Source: Streptacidiphilus melanogenes (GTDB lineage: Bacteria > Actinomycetota > Actinomycetes > Streptomycetales > Streptomycetaceae). Taken from it: 64,000 bases of DNA. Both the position numbers and the translations under genes were made by a program. How positions within the stretch are numbered: the first letter of the stretch is position 1; every line of letters starts with the position of its first letter. The DNA is taken from NCBI RefSeq assembly GCF_000787835.1, contig NZ_BBPP01000022.1, forward strand, positions 62,001-126,000. The letters are read 5' to 3'. The notes below the pieces were generated by a model that saw nothing but the letters and a program-made list of their open reading frames with translations, made no database searches and was not told where the DNA came from. Below are positions 55,310 to 62,862 of the stretch, one piece after another.

Positions 55310-56518
55310 TCAGCGGAAGACGCCCGTGTGTCCGAGGGAGTACCGCCCGGGCTGCGGGTAGACGCACAGGCCGTGCGGTCCGTCGCCGACGGGGATCTTC
55401 GCCAGCAGTTTGCCGTCCGTCGTCGACATCGCGTAGACGACCGAGTTGTAGCGGCCGGAGAGCCACAGGACCTTGCCGTCGGCGGAGACGCCGCCCATGT
55501 CGGGGCTGCCGCCGCCGGGGATGTACCACTTGTGGATCAGCTTGCCGGTGGCGAAGTCCAGGACGGAGACGGAGCCCTCGCCGCGGTTGGAGACGTAGAG
55601 GTACTTGGAGTCGCGGCTGACGTAGAGGCCGTGCGCGCCGGCGCCGGTCGGCAGCAGGGTGGGCTTGGAGAAGGTGTCGCCGTTCAGCTCCCAGACGCCG
55701 TTCGCGATCATGTCGGCGACGTACCAGACCTTGCCGTCGGGGGAGATCTTCACGTCCTGCGGCATGGAGCCGATGAAGGGGATCTTCTGCTTGGCGACGA
55801 TCTCCATCTTCGCCGTGTCGACCTTCAGCAGGTCGCCGGAGAACTCGCAGGAGACGATGAAGTAACGCCCGTCGGGGGAGAAGTCGGCGTGGTTGACGCC
55901 GTCGCACTGGGACGGAATGGCCTTGACGACCTTCATGGTGTGGGCGTCGCGGAAGACCAGCTGGTGGTCGGCCGAGGCCATCACCACCGCGTACTTGCCG
56001 TCGGGCGTGAAGTAGAGGTTGTACGGGTCGTGCACGTCGACCGTCGGGCCGGCCTTGCCGGTGGCGGGGTCGATCGGGGTGAGGGTGTTGCCGAGGTCGT
56101 TGTTGACCCAGAGGGTCTTCAGGTCCCAGGAGGGGACGACGTGCTGCGGCTCGTTGCCGACCGGGACGGTGCCGATCACCTTGTAGGTGGCCGGGTCGAT
56201 CACGGTGACCGTGTTGGAGAGCGTGTTGGGCACGTACACGCGCGAGGGGAAGTTCTTCACCACCGGCGACATCTGGTTCGGCCGGTCGGCGGCGTAGACG
56301 TCCTTGGGGTCGAGCAGTGGCGGCATGCCCGGGAGGTCCGCGTCGCCGCTCTTGGCCTGCGCCGCGGCCGAGGCGGCCGCGGCGCTGGACGCGGCGGCCT
56401 TCTGCCGGGCGTTGATCGCGTTCGTCTCGGCCGGGCCCCCGGAGGAGCAGGCGGTGGTCACCACCAGCGTGGCGGCGGCGCTCAGGGCGGCGGCGGTGGC
56501 AAGGCGGTGAGTGCGCAT
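55310..56518 (-). CDS. YncE-type beta-propeller lipoprotein
   Basis: A 402-residue exported protein. The signal peptide ends with the lipobox VTTACSSGG (Cys near 24), followed by an alanine-rich tether (about 32-60). From residue 90 on there are about seven repeats of the type VTVIDPATYKVIGTVPVGNEP and FSPDGRYFIVSC, a YncE/YVTN seven-bladed propeller. Such proteins bind partners or ligands rather than catalyse. The ATG overlaps the stop of the deacetylase-like gene (TGATG), so the two products are probably needed together outside the cell. Confidence 0.87.
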   Translation of the reverse strand: MRTHRLATAAALSAAATLVVTTACSSGGPAETNAINARQKAAASSAAAASAAAQAKSGDADLPGMPPLLDPKDVYAADRPNQMSPVVKNFPSRVYVPNTLSNTVTVIDPATYKVIGTVPVGNEPQHVVPSWDLKTLWVNNDLGNTLTPIDPATGKAGPTVDVHDPYNLYFTPDGKYAVVMASADHQLVFRDAHTMKVVKAIPSQCDGVNHADFSPDGRYFIVSCEFSGDLLKVDTAKMEIVAKQKIPFIGSMPQDVKISPDGKVWYVADMIANGVWELNGDTFSKPTLLPTGAGAHGLYVSRDSKYLYVSNRGEGSVSVLDFATGKLIHKWYIPGGGSPDMGGVSADGKVLWLSGRYNSVVYAMSTTDGKLLAKIPVGDGPHGLCVYPQPGRYSLGHTGVFR

Positions 56519-57330
56519 CAGCTCAGCAGCTCCGAGGTCGTGACAGCGTGGAGACCGCGCTGCCGGAGGCCGTCAAGGATCGCGGGCAGCGCGGCGACGG
56601 TGCCGCTGTGCCCGAAGTGCATCGACACCACCGACCCGGCGCGCGCCTGGCTGAGCACGGTGTGCGTGACGGCGCTCGCGCCGGGGTCGGTGTAGTCGAG
56701 GGAGTCCAGGTCGTAGGAGAGGCAGTGCGCGTAACCCGCCCGGCGGGCCTGGGCGGCGACGACCGCCGTGCAGTCCTGGGCCTGCGAGGGGCGGAACCAG
56801 GCGCCGATCGAGCCCGTCAGCTGACGCAGCCGCTGCGCGCAGCGCTCGATCTCGGTGTAGGCCGCGTCCGCGGAGAGCGTGGAGATCGCGACGTGGTTCT
56901 GCGTGTGGTTGCCCAGCTCGTGGCCGCCGTCGAGGACGCGCCCGGCCATGTCGGGGTAGCTGTCCAGCCAGCTGCCCACGGCCATCACGGTGATCCTCGC
57001 GCTTGCCCGCTCCGCCTCGGTGAGCAGCGAGCGGGCGATCGCCGGGTCCCCCTGGCCGTGGAAGGTGAGCGCCACCCGGCCGGTGGTGGTCGGCCCGGAG
57101 TGGATCTCGAACGGCAGCCCGGCGGCCGGTGAGGCGACGCCACCCGGTGACGCGACGGCGCTCCGCGACGGCGTCGGGGTCGTCGTCGCGGCGGCCGAGG
57201 GCAGGGCGTCGGTGCCGCCGGCACCGCCGGCGTTCGTGGACTTGGCGCCACTGCCACAGGCACCCAGCATGGACGCGGCGGCACCGAGCGTGGCGGCGCG
57301 GAGGACGTGGCGGCGGTCCAAGGGGCTCAC
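56518..57330 (-). CDS. Polysaccharide deacetylase-fold lipoprotein lacking the catalytic Asp pair
   Basis: A 270-residue exported protein. A twin-arginine-like DRRHVLRAATLGAAASMLGAC signal with a lipobox Cys is followed by a Ser/Thr/Pro linker and a NodB domain. The second metal motif is intact (GNHTQNH), as is WFRPSQAQ (motif 3 region), but the first motif, normally TFDDGP with catalytic base and metal ligand, reads TFHGQGDP. The enzyme may be inactive or use altered chemistry. Starts at GTG 57330. It is the first gene of the pair with the beta-propeller lipoprotein. Confidence 0.87.
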   Translation of the reverse strand: MSPLDRRHVLRAATLGAAASMLGACGSGAKSTNAGGAGGTDALPSAAATTTPTPSRSAVASPGGVASPAAGLPFEIHSGPTTTGRVALTFHGQGDPAIARSLLTEAERASARITVMAVGSWLDSYPDMAGRVLDGGHELGNHTQNHVAISTLSADAAYTEIERCAQRLRQLTGSIGAWFRPSQAQDCTAVVAAQARRAGYAHCLSYDLDSLDYTDPGASAVTHTVLSQARAGSVVSMHFGHSGTVAALPAILDGLRQRGLHAVTTSELLS

Positions 57331-57432
57331 CGTCCCGACGGTATGCGGAACGTCACATATCCGCGCGCCGAGACTCTGACGGACGATCGGAGTCGGCAGT
57401 TCGGCGGAACACAGGCGGAACAAGGAGATCAG

Positions 57433-58230
57433 GTGCTCACAACCGACCGGAAAGAGCTCCCTTTCGGCGTGCCGGGATTGCGCGCCTTCCTGGGGGACGA
57501 CGGGGTCGCCGTCCTGCTCCTGGACCGGCCGGAGAAGAAGAACGCGCTGACGCGCGCCCAGTGGGAGGCCCTGCCCGGCGTGCTCGCCGGCCTGGCGGCG
57601 GAGCCCGGTCTGCGGGTGCTGCTGCTGACCGGCGCGGGTGGCGCGTTCTCCGCCGGCGCGGACATCGGCGAGCTGGCCGACGTCTACGCGAGCCCCGAGG
57701 CGGCCGACGAGTACCACGCCGTCAACGTCGACGCGGAGTCGGCACTCGCGGCCTTCCCGCACCCGACGCTGGCGGTCGTGGACGGCCCGTGCGTGGGCGG
57801 CGGCTGCCAGCTCGCCGTCGCCTGCGACCTGCGGTTCGCCGCGCGCGGAGCCCGGTTCGGGATCACCCCGGCCAAACTCGGCATCGTCTACCCCTCCGTG
57901 CCGACGGCGCGCCTGGCCCGACTGCTCGGCCCTGCGCGTGCGAAGTATCTGCTCTACTCCGCCGAACTGGTGACGGCGGACCAGGCGCTGGTCTACGGCC
58001 TGGTCGACGAGGTCGCCGACGACGTCCACGAGCGCGCGCTCGCCTTCGCCCGGGTGCTGGCGTCGCGCTCCGCGCAGACGCAGGGGGCGGTCAAGGCCGT
58101 CGTGGACGCGGTGGTGACGGGCGGGGACCCGCAGGCCGCCGCCGAGCCGTGGGAGCGCGCGTCACGGACCACGCCGGACGTGCGCGAGGGGTTGGCCGCG
58201 TTCCTGGAGCGGCGCGCACCGCGCTTCTGA
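57433..58230 (+). CDS. Enoyl-CoA hydratase/isomerase family protein
   Basis: A 265-residue crotonase-fold enzyme. Landmarks are LLLDRPEKKNALTRAQWEAL, the oxyanion-hole segments GAGGAFSAGADI and DGPCVGGGCQLAVACDLRFAARGARFGITPAKLGI, and the LVDEV turn. The catalytic Glu positions of true hydratases are not both obvious, so it could be an isomerase. AAGGAG is 6 nt before the GTG at 57433. It is divergent from the deacetylase-like gene; no other beta-oxidation genes are near. Confidence 0.88.
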   Translation: MLTTDRKELPFGVPGLRAFLGDDGVAVLLLDRPEKKNALTRAQWEALPGVLAGLAAEPGLRVLLLTGAGGAFSAGADIGELADVYASPEAADEYHAVNVDAESALAAFPHPTLAVVDGPCVGGGCQLAVACDLRFAARGARFGITPAKLGIVYPSVPTARLARLLGPARAKYLLYSAELVTADQALVYGLVDEVADDVHERALAFARVLASRSAQTQGAVKAVVDAVVTGGDPQAAAEPWERASRTTPDVREGLAAFLERRAPRF

Positions 58231-58345
58231 CCTGTAGGCCCGGGCCGGCACGCGCTTCTGGTCGGCGCGTGGTCGGCGCGTGGTTCCGGGCTGCGCGGCC
58301 CCGGCGCGCCTGCTCCGACGCACGCGGTCCGGAAAATAGCTTGAT

Positions 58346-58373
58346 GTCCGTTTCATTCCTGACCGGAACGGAC
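58346..58373. promoter_or_regulatory. Inverted repeat before the Pip-like gene
   Basis: GTCCGTT and AACGGAC, 14 nt apart, end 7 nt before the start codon and would overlap the ribosome site. It could be a TetR-type operator. A 12-nt tandem (GGTCGGCGCGTG twice, near 58260-58283) lies upstream. Confidence 0.4.
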
Positions 58374-58380
58374 GGACCTG

Positions 58381-59490
58381 ATGGCCAGTGGAGTGACCGG
58401 AAGCAGGGGCGAAGCCAGCGACCACGGATTCCTCGCGGAGCTCAAGGACGCCGTCAACGGCCGCACCGCGCTGCTCGTCGTCGCGGTGCTCGGGCTCCAG
58501 CTGGGCTTCATCGTGTCCTACATCGGCGCCCTGCATCACCCCTACCCGTACAAGGCCTCCATCGGCGTTGTCGCCCCGCCGCAGGCGAGCGCGCAGGCGG
58601 TGGCGGGTCTCAACGGGCTGCCCAACCACGTCCTGGACGCCAGGCCCGTCGCCGACGAGGCGACGGCCGTCCAGCAGATCAAGGACCAGAAGCTCTACAC
58701 CGCGCTGGTCATCGACCCGGCCGGCACCCGGGACACGCTGCTCGTGGCCAACGCCTCCGGCCCGGCGCTGGCCACCGCGGTCACGCAGATCGTCACCCAG
58801 GCCGAGGCGCAGCAGGGCCGCACGGTCGTGGTCCAGGACGTCGTGCCGCTGGCGCCGGGCGACGCGGAGGGGCTCTCGTCCTTCTACCTCGCGGTCGGCT
58901 GGTGCGTGGGCGGCTATCTGGTGGCCTCGCTGCTCGGCATCAGCGCGGGCACGCGCCCGGCGAACGTCCCACGGGCGATCATCCGGCTGGGCTCGCTGCT
59001 GCTGTTCTCGCTCGCGGCGGGTCTCGGCGGCGCGCTGATCGCCGGCCCGATCCTCGACGCGCTGCCCGGGAAGATCGTCGCACTGTGGGGCGTCGGCACG
59101 ATGGTGGTCTTCGCCGTGGGTGCGGTGACCATGGCCCTGGAGTGCTTCTTCGACGTCATCGGCATCGGCATCGCGGTGCTGCTCTTCGTGATCCTGGGCA
59201 ACCCGAGTGCGGGCGGGGTCTTCCCGCCTCCGCTGATGCCGCCCTTCTGGCGGACCATCGGCCCCTGGCTCCCCAACGGTGCGGGCACGGACCTCAACCG
59301 CTCGATCGCGTACTTCCACGGCACGGACATCCTCCGGCCGCTGCTGGTCCTGTCGGTGTGGATCGTCCTCGGCGTCGGGCTCACCCTGCTCGCCTCCGCC
59401 CTTCGCAGGGGCTCCGGCCGCCCCGATCTCCCCACCGTGCAGTCCGCAGCGTCGGCCCAGGCCTCGGGCACGACCCCGGAGACAAGCTGA
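58381..59490 (+). CDS. YhgE/Pip-like (DUF3533-type) membrane protein
   Basis: A 369-residue protein: one transmembrane helix near the N-terminus (LLVVAVLGLQLGFIVSYIGAL, about 33-53), an external domain of about 120 residues, then five or six helices from about residue 160 on. This layout and the IKDQKLYTALVIDPAG region fit the Pip/YhgE and SNG1-like group, which resembles ABC-2 export permeases without an ATPase. Such genes are often under TetR control and induced by drugs; no regulator is adjacent. Starts at ATG 58381 with GGACGGACC upstream. Confidence 0.82.
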   Translation: MASGVTGSRGEASDHGFLAELKDAVNGRTALLVVAVLGLQLGFIVSYIGALHHPYPYKASIGVVAPPQASAQAVAGLNGLPNHVLDARPVADEATAVQQIKDQKLYTALVIDPAGTRDTLLVANASGPALATAVTQIVTQAEAQQGRTVVVQDVVPLAPGDAEGLSSFYLAVGWCVGGYLVASLLGISAGTRPANVPRAIIRLGSLLLFSLAAGLGGALIAGPILDALPGKIVALWGVGTMVVFAVGAVTMALECFFDVIGIGIAVLLFVILGNPSAGGVFPPPLMPPFWRTIGPWLPNGAGTDLNRSIAYFHGTDILRPLLVLSVWIVLGVGLTLLASALRRGSGRPDLPTVQSAASAQASGTTPETS

Positions 59491-59526
59491 CGCGCGCCCC
59501 GGCCGAAAGGCCGGAGCGCGCGTCAG
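59487..59526. terminator. Terminator after the Pip-like gene
   Basis: An 18-bp stem with one mismatch and a GAAA tetraloop (CTGACGCGCGC ... GCGCGCGTCAG) overlaps the stop codon. It lies between convergent genes and can serve both. Confidence 0.85.
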
Positions 59527-59551
59527 GTCGTCGTGTGAACGAGTGCGACCG

Positions 59552-59770
59552 CTACTTGTGCCCGATGAGGTAGAACCCGTACCCCACCGCGCTCGCACAT
59601 AGCGCGAAGCTGAGGACGGCGGCGCTCAGGGAGGCGACGGCCGCCCCTCCGGTGGTGCGCTCGCGGCGCGACAGCGCCGTCATGCCGAGGCAGAACGCGC
59701 CGACCACGGCGACGGTGATGAGGACGCTCGCGCCGAACGTGCTGCCGAGCGCGGACCAGTTGATGTTCAT
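59552..59770 (-). CDS. Small membrane protein next to the phosphate transporter
   Basis: A 72-residue protein with two transmembrane helices (about 10-32 and 45-68) joined by SRRERTTGG. It ends FYLIGHK. It starts 11 nt after the Pit transporter stop, so the two are probably co-transcribed. Possibly an accessory subunit; no family is recognised. Confidence 0.8.
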   Translation of the reverse strand: MNINWSALGSTFGASVLITVAVVGAFCLGMTALSRRERTTGGAAVASLSAAVLSFALCASAVGYGFYLIGHK

Positions 59771-59781
59771 CGTGCTGCTCC

Positions 59782-60948
59782 TCAGGCCGCGACGGGCGCG
59801 GTCGGGGCCGCCGGGACGGACGGCTCGGCGGACGGCAGGGTGATCTCGTGCGGCACCACGTTGGTCGCGTCGACCTTCTGGCGGCGGGACAGGACGAAGA
59901 CGGTCGCCGCCACACCCGCGCCGATCAGGCCGAGCGCGATCTCGCCCCACGCGCCCTGGTCGGCCAGCAGCACGCCGAGGCCGGCGACGAGGCCCGCGGC
60001 CGGGAGGGTGAGCAGCCACGCGTACGCCATCCGGCGGGCGGTGGACCAGTGCACGACGCCGTCGGCGCGGCCCTTGCCGGAGCCCATGATGCCGCCGGAG
60101 CAGACGTGCGTGGTGGAGAGGCCGAAGCCCATGTGGGAGGAGGTCAGGATGACCGTCGCCGCCGCGCTCTGCGCGGTGAGGCCCTGGGCGGGCTCGATCT
60201 CGGAGATGCCGGTGCCCATGGTGCGGATGATGCGCCAGCCGCCGACGTAGGTGCCCAGCGCCATGGCGAGGCCCGCGGCCAGGATCACCCAGAGCGGCGG
60301 GTTGGAGCCCGGGGCCAGTGAGCCGGCAGTGATCAGGGTCAGCGTGATGACGCCCATCGTCTTCTGGCCGTCGCTGGTTCCGTGCGCGACGGAGACCAGC
60401 ATCGCGGAGGTGACCTGTCCGGCCTTGAACCCCCTGGAGTTCACCTTCTCGTCACCGTTGCGGGTCATCCGGTAGGCGATCTTGGTGGCGGCCCAGGCCG
60501 CCGCGCCGGCGACGATCGGCGAGGCGACGGCCGGGATGAGGATCTTCGTCATCACGACGTCGAAGTGGACGCCGTGGGTGCCGACGGCGAACAGCGTCGC
60601 GCCGATCAGACCGCCGTACAGGGCGTGCGAGGAGCTGGACGGGATGCCGCGCAGCCAGGTGACGAGGTTCCAGACGATGGCGCCGATCAGGGCCGCGAAG
60701 ACGATCTGCGGCTTGAGTCCGGCCTTCTCGTCGAGGATGCCGCCGGAGATGGTCTTGGCGACGGCGACCGACAGGAAGGCGCCCGCGAGGTTGAGGACCG
60801 CCGAGATGGCGACGGCGACCTTGGGCCGCAGCGCTCCGGTGGCGATCGAGGTGGCCATCGAGTTGGCCGTGTCGTGGAAGCCGTTGGTGAAGTCGAAGGC
60901 GAGAGCCGTGATCACTACGGCGGTCACCAGGAACGATACGTGTTCCAT
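59782..60948 (-). CDS. pit: Low-affinity inorganic phosphate transporter (PiT family)
   Basis: A 388-residue proton- or cation-coupled phosphate (probably metal-phosphate) permease with about 10 helices. The duplicated family signature is visible as ALAFDFTNGFHDTANSMATS near the N-terminus and SSHMGFGLSTTHVCSGGIMG in the second half; IPSSSSHALYGGLIGA is also typical. The N-terminal ATG at 60948 was chosen over a TTG two codons upstream. The PHO box upstream predicts PhoP control, as reported for pit genes in S. coelicolor. Confidence 0.93.
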   Translation of the reverse strand: MEHVSFLVTAVVITALAFDFTNGFHDTANSMATSIATGALRPKVAVAISAVLNLAGAFLSVAVAKTISGGILDEKAGLKPQIVFAALIGAIVWNLVTWLRGIPSSSSHALYGGLIGATLFAVGTHGVHFDVVMTKILIPAVASPIVAGAAAWAATKIAYRMTRNGDEKVNSRGFKAGQVTSAMLVSVAHGTSDGQKTMGVITLTLITAGSLAPGSNPPLWVILAAGLAMALGTYVGGWRIIRTMGTGISEIEPAQGLTAQSAAATVILTSSHMGFGLSTTHVCSGGIMGSGKGRADGVVHWSTARRMAYAWLLTLPAAGLVAGLGVLLADQGAWGEIALGLIGAGVAATVFVLSRRQKVDATNVVPHEITLPSAEPSVPAAPTAPVAA

Positions 60949-61014
60949 GCCCAAACAATCGTCTCAGCGGAGGCGTGCACGGCGGTCGCCGCGATCGTGA
61001 CCGTAGGGAGCCCG

Positions 61015-61039
61015 AGTGAACGGAAGGTTAACTACGAAC
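61015..61039 (-). promoter_or_regulatory. PHO box (PhoP-binding direct repeats) of the pit operon
   Basis: On the minus strand GTTAACC and GTTCACT start 11 nt apart, matching the two 11-nt direct repeat units (GTTCACC plus 4) of the Streptomyces PHO box; a third, GTTCGTA, abuts them upstream. The site is 67-91 nt before the pit ATG. The rest of the 418-nt gap to 61366 shows no gene or riboswitch that I can identify. Confidence 0.8.
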
Positions 61040-61366
61040 CGATTTGGGGTTGATGGGGGAGCGGAAGCATGACAAAAGGGTCCCAAGCCGACGTCTGCTG
61101 ACACGGCCCGCCCTTGCGGCGGTTGGGCTCTCGCGTTCACGGCGTGTTCGTCTCGCCCTGTGGTGAGCGGTGCGTCACATTCACGCCTGCGCGATCCTCT
61201 GGGCCCTCGGGTGTGAGTGCTCTCAGAATCGGCCGGAACGGCGGGTGCCTACTGCCGAGTTCTGACGTGGCATGGGAGGATCACCCGTGCACGCACCGGG
61301 GGGTGTCTGCGGGGCGAAGTCGGGGTGTGCCGCGGGGAGCGGCGCAGGACGAAGGGGCTGGGGCGA

Positions 61367-62833
61367 GTGCTGAGCATCGGCGGCATGGAACGGCGTCCGT
61401 GGTTGCGCGGGGTCCTGCGCTGCGGACTGATGCTCGCGGCGGCGTCGCTCGCGGTGCTGCCGGCCGCCGGGACGGCGGCCGCCGCGCCCGTCGGCGGCGT
61501 CGGAGGCACCTCGGGCACCGGCTCGATCACCGGGCAGGCCGGACTCGCCAACCTCACCCAGGCCGAGAAGGCGCTGCTGCCGATCCTGACCCGGCTGCAC
61601 AACCTCTACCAGCAGGTGGAGGCGGCCACGCAGCAGTACGACTCGCTCTCCGAGCAGCTGAGCCAGGCTCAGACGAACGTCATGGAGATCGACGTCCAGG
61701 TGACCGACGCGAAGAGCCAGGTCGCCGCCGGCACGGAGCTGGCCGGCGAGTTCGCCTCGCAGCAGTACCGCGACGGCGGGCTCTCCCAGATCGCCCAGAT
61801 CGTCTTCGCCAACGATCCGGACGCCGCGATCCACGGCAAGGAGCTGCTGGACGCGGCGGCCCGTTCCCAGGCGGACCTGCTGCACCAGCTCGCCGACGAC
61901 CAGGCCGCCCTGACCCTCTCGGAGACCGCGGCGAAGGCCGCGCAGTCCCGGGTCGCCCAGCTCGTCGCCGCGCAGGGCAAGCAGAAGGACACCGTCAACA
62001 AGGAGCTGACCGGCCTGGAGCAGCTCGTCTCCGGGCTGACGGGCGCGCAGCGGGACCTGCTGTCGCAGCTGGAGCAGAAGGAGGCCAACGCGGCGCAGCT
62101 CGCGCTGCTGGCCTCCGGCGTGCTCGGCAAGGGTGGCGAGAAGCCGTCCGCGGCGGGCGCCGCGGCGGTGGCCTTCGCCTTCGCGCAGCTCGGCAAGCCG
62201 TATGTCTGGGGCGGCGACGGGCCCAAGGTCTTCGACTGCTCGGGCCTCACCTCGCAGGCCTGGCTCGCCGCGGGCGTCCCGATCCCGCGCACCAGCCAGG
62301 AGCAGTGGGCCCAGCTCACCCATATCTCGCTGGACCAGCTGCGCCCCGGCGACCTGATCATCTACTTCCAGGGCGCCACGCACGTCGCGATCTACATCGG
62401 CGGCGGCATGGTCATCCAGGCCCCGCACCCCGGCGCGTTCGTGGACATCGCGCCGATCGCTCAGAACCCGATCCTGGGCGCGGTGCGCCCCGACCCCCAG
62501 GACTCCTCGCTCGGCAGCTACACCCCGCCGACGGCTCCCTCGGGTTCGCAGAACCCCCAGCCGATCGGGCCGACGCTGCCGCCGACCCCGAAGCCCACCC
62601 CCAAGCCGACGCCGAAGCCGACCCCGTCCCCGACCACCGGGCCCACGAAGTCGCCGACGCCCACCCCGACGCCGAGCCCGAGCGGTTCGTCCTCCGGCAG
62701 CCCCACCCCGAGCCCGTCCCCGTCGGTGACTCCGTCGACGTCGGCGTCGGCCTCGACGACGGCCTCGGTCTCGCCCTCGGCGGTGTCCTCCGCGACGACG
62801 AGCACGAAGGTGGCCCTGAGCCCGAAGCCGTAA
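61367..62833 (+). CDS. Secreted NlpC/P60 peptidoglycan endopeptidase
   Basis: A 488-residue cell-wall hydrolase. The signal peptide ends about AGTAAAAPVGG. A coiled-coil region (about 85-240: EQLSQAQTNVMEIDVQVTDA and ARSQADLLHQLADDQAAL) is followed by the NlpC/P60 domain with catalytic Cys291 (VFDCSG) and His339 (THVAIYIG), and then a 110-residue Pro/Thr/Ser tail with PKPTPKPTP and SPTPTPTPSPS runs. It cleaves D-Glu-meso-DAP-type peptide bonds. Having a long tail after the catalytic domain is unusual. The GTG at 61367 (AAGGGG upstream) and the ATG at 61385 are both possible starts. Confidence 0.88.
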   Translation: MLSIGGMERRPWLRGVLRCGLMLAAASLAVLPAAGTAAAAPVGGVGGTSGTGSITGQAGLANLTQAEKALLPILTRLHNLYQQVEAATQQYDSLSEQLSQAQTNVMEIDVQVTDAKSQVAAGTELAGEFASQQYRDGGLSQIAQIVFANDPDAAIHGKELLDAAARSQADLLHQLADDQAALTLSETAAKAAQSRVAQLVAAQGKQKDTVNKELTGLEQLVSGLTGAQRDLLSQLEQKEANAAQLALLASGVLGKGGEKPSAAGAAAVAFAFAQLGKPYVWGGDGPKVFDCSGLTSQAWLAAGVPIPRTSQEQWAQLTHISLDQLRPGDLIIYFQGATHVAIYIGGGMVIQAPHPGAFVDIAPIAQNPILGAVRPDPQDSSLGSYTPPTAPSGSQNPQPIGPTLPPTPKPTPKPTPKPTPSPTTGPTKSPTPTPTPSPSGSSSGSPTPSPSPSVTPSTSASASTTASVSPSAVSSATTSTKVALSPKP

Positions 62834-62862
62834 GGATTCGGGCCCGGGCCTTCAGCCGGTGC

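Noticed and set aside
61090-61366. Possible c-di-AMP riboswitch before the NlpC/P60 gene
   Set aside because: Such leaders are common before Streptomyces cell-wall hydrolases, but I could not find the conserved ydaO/yuaA core blocks here. A covariance-model search would settle it.
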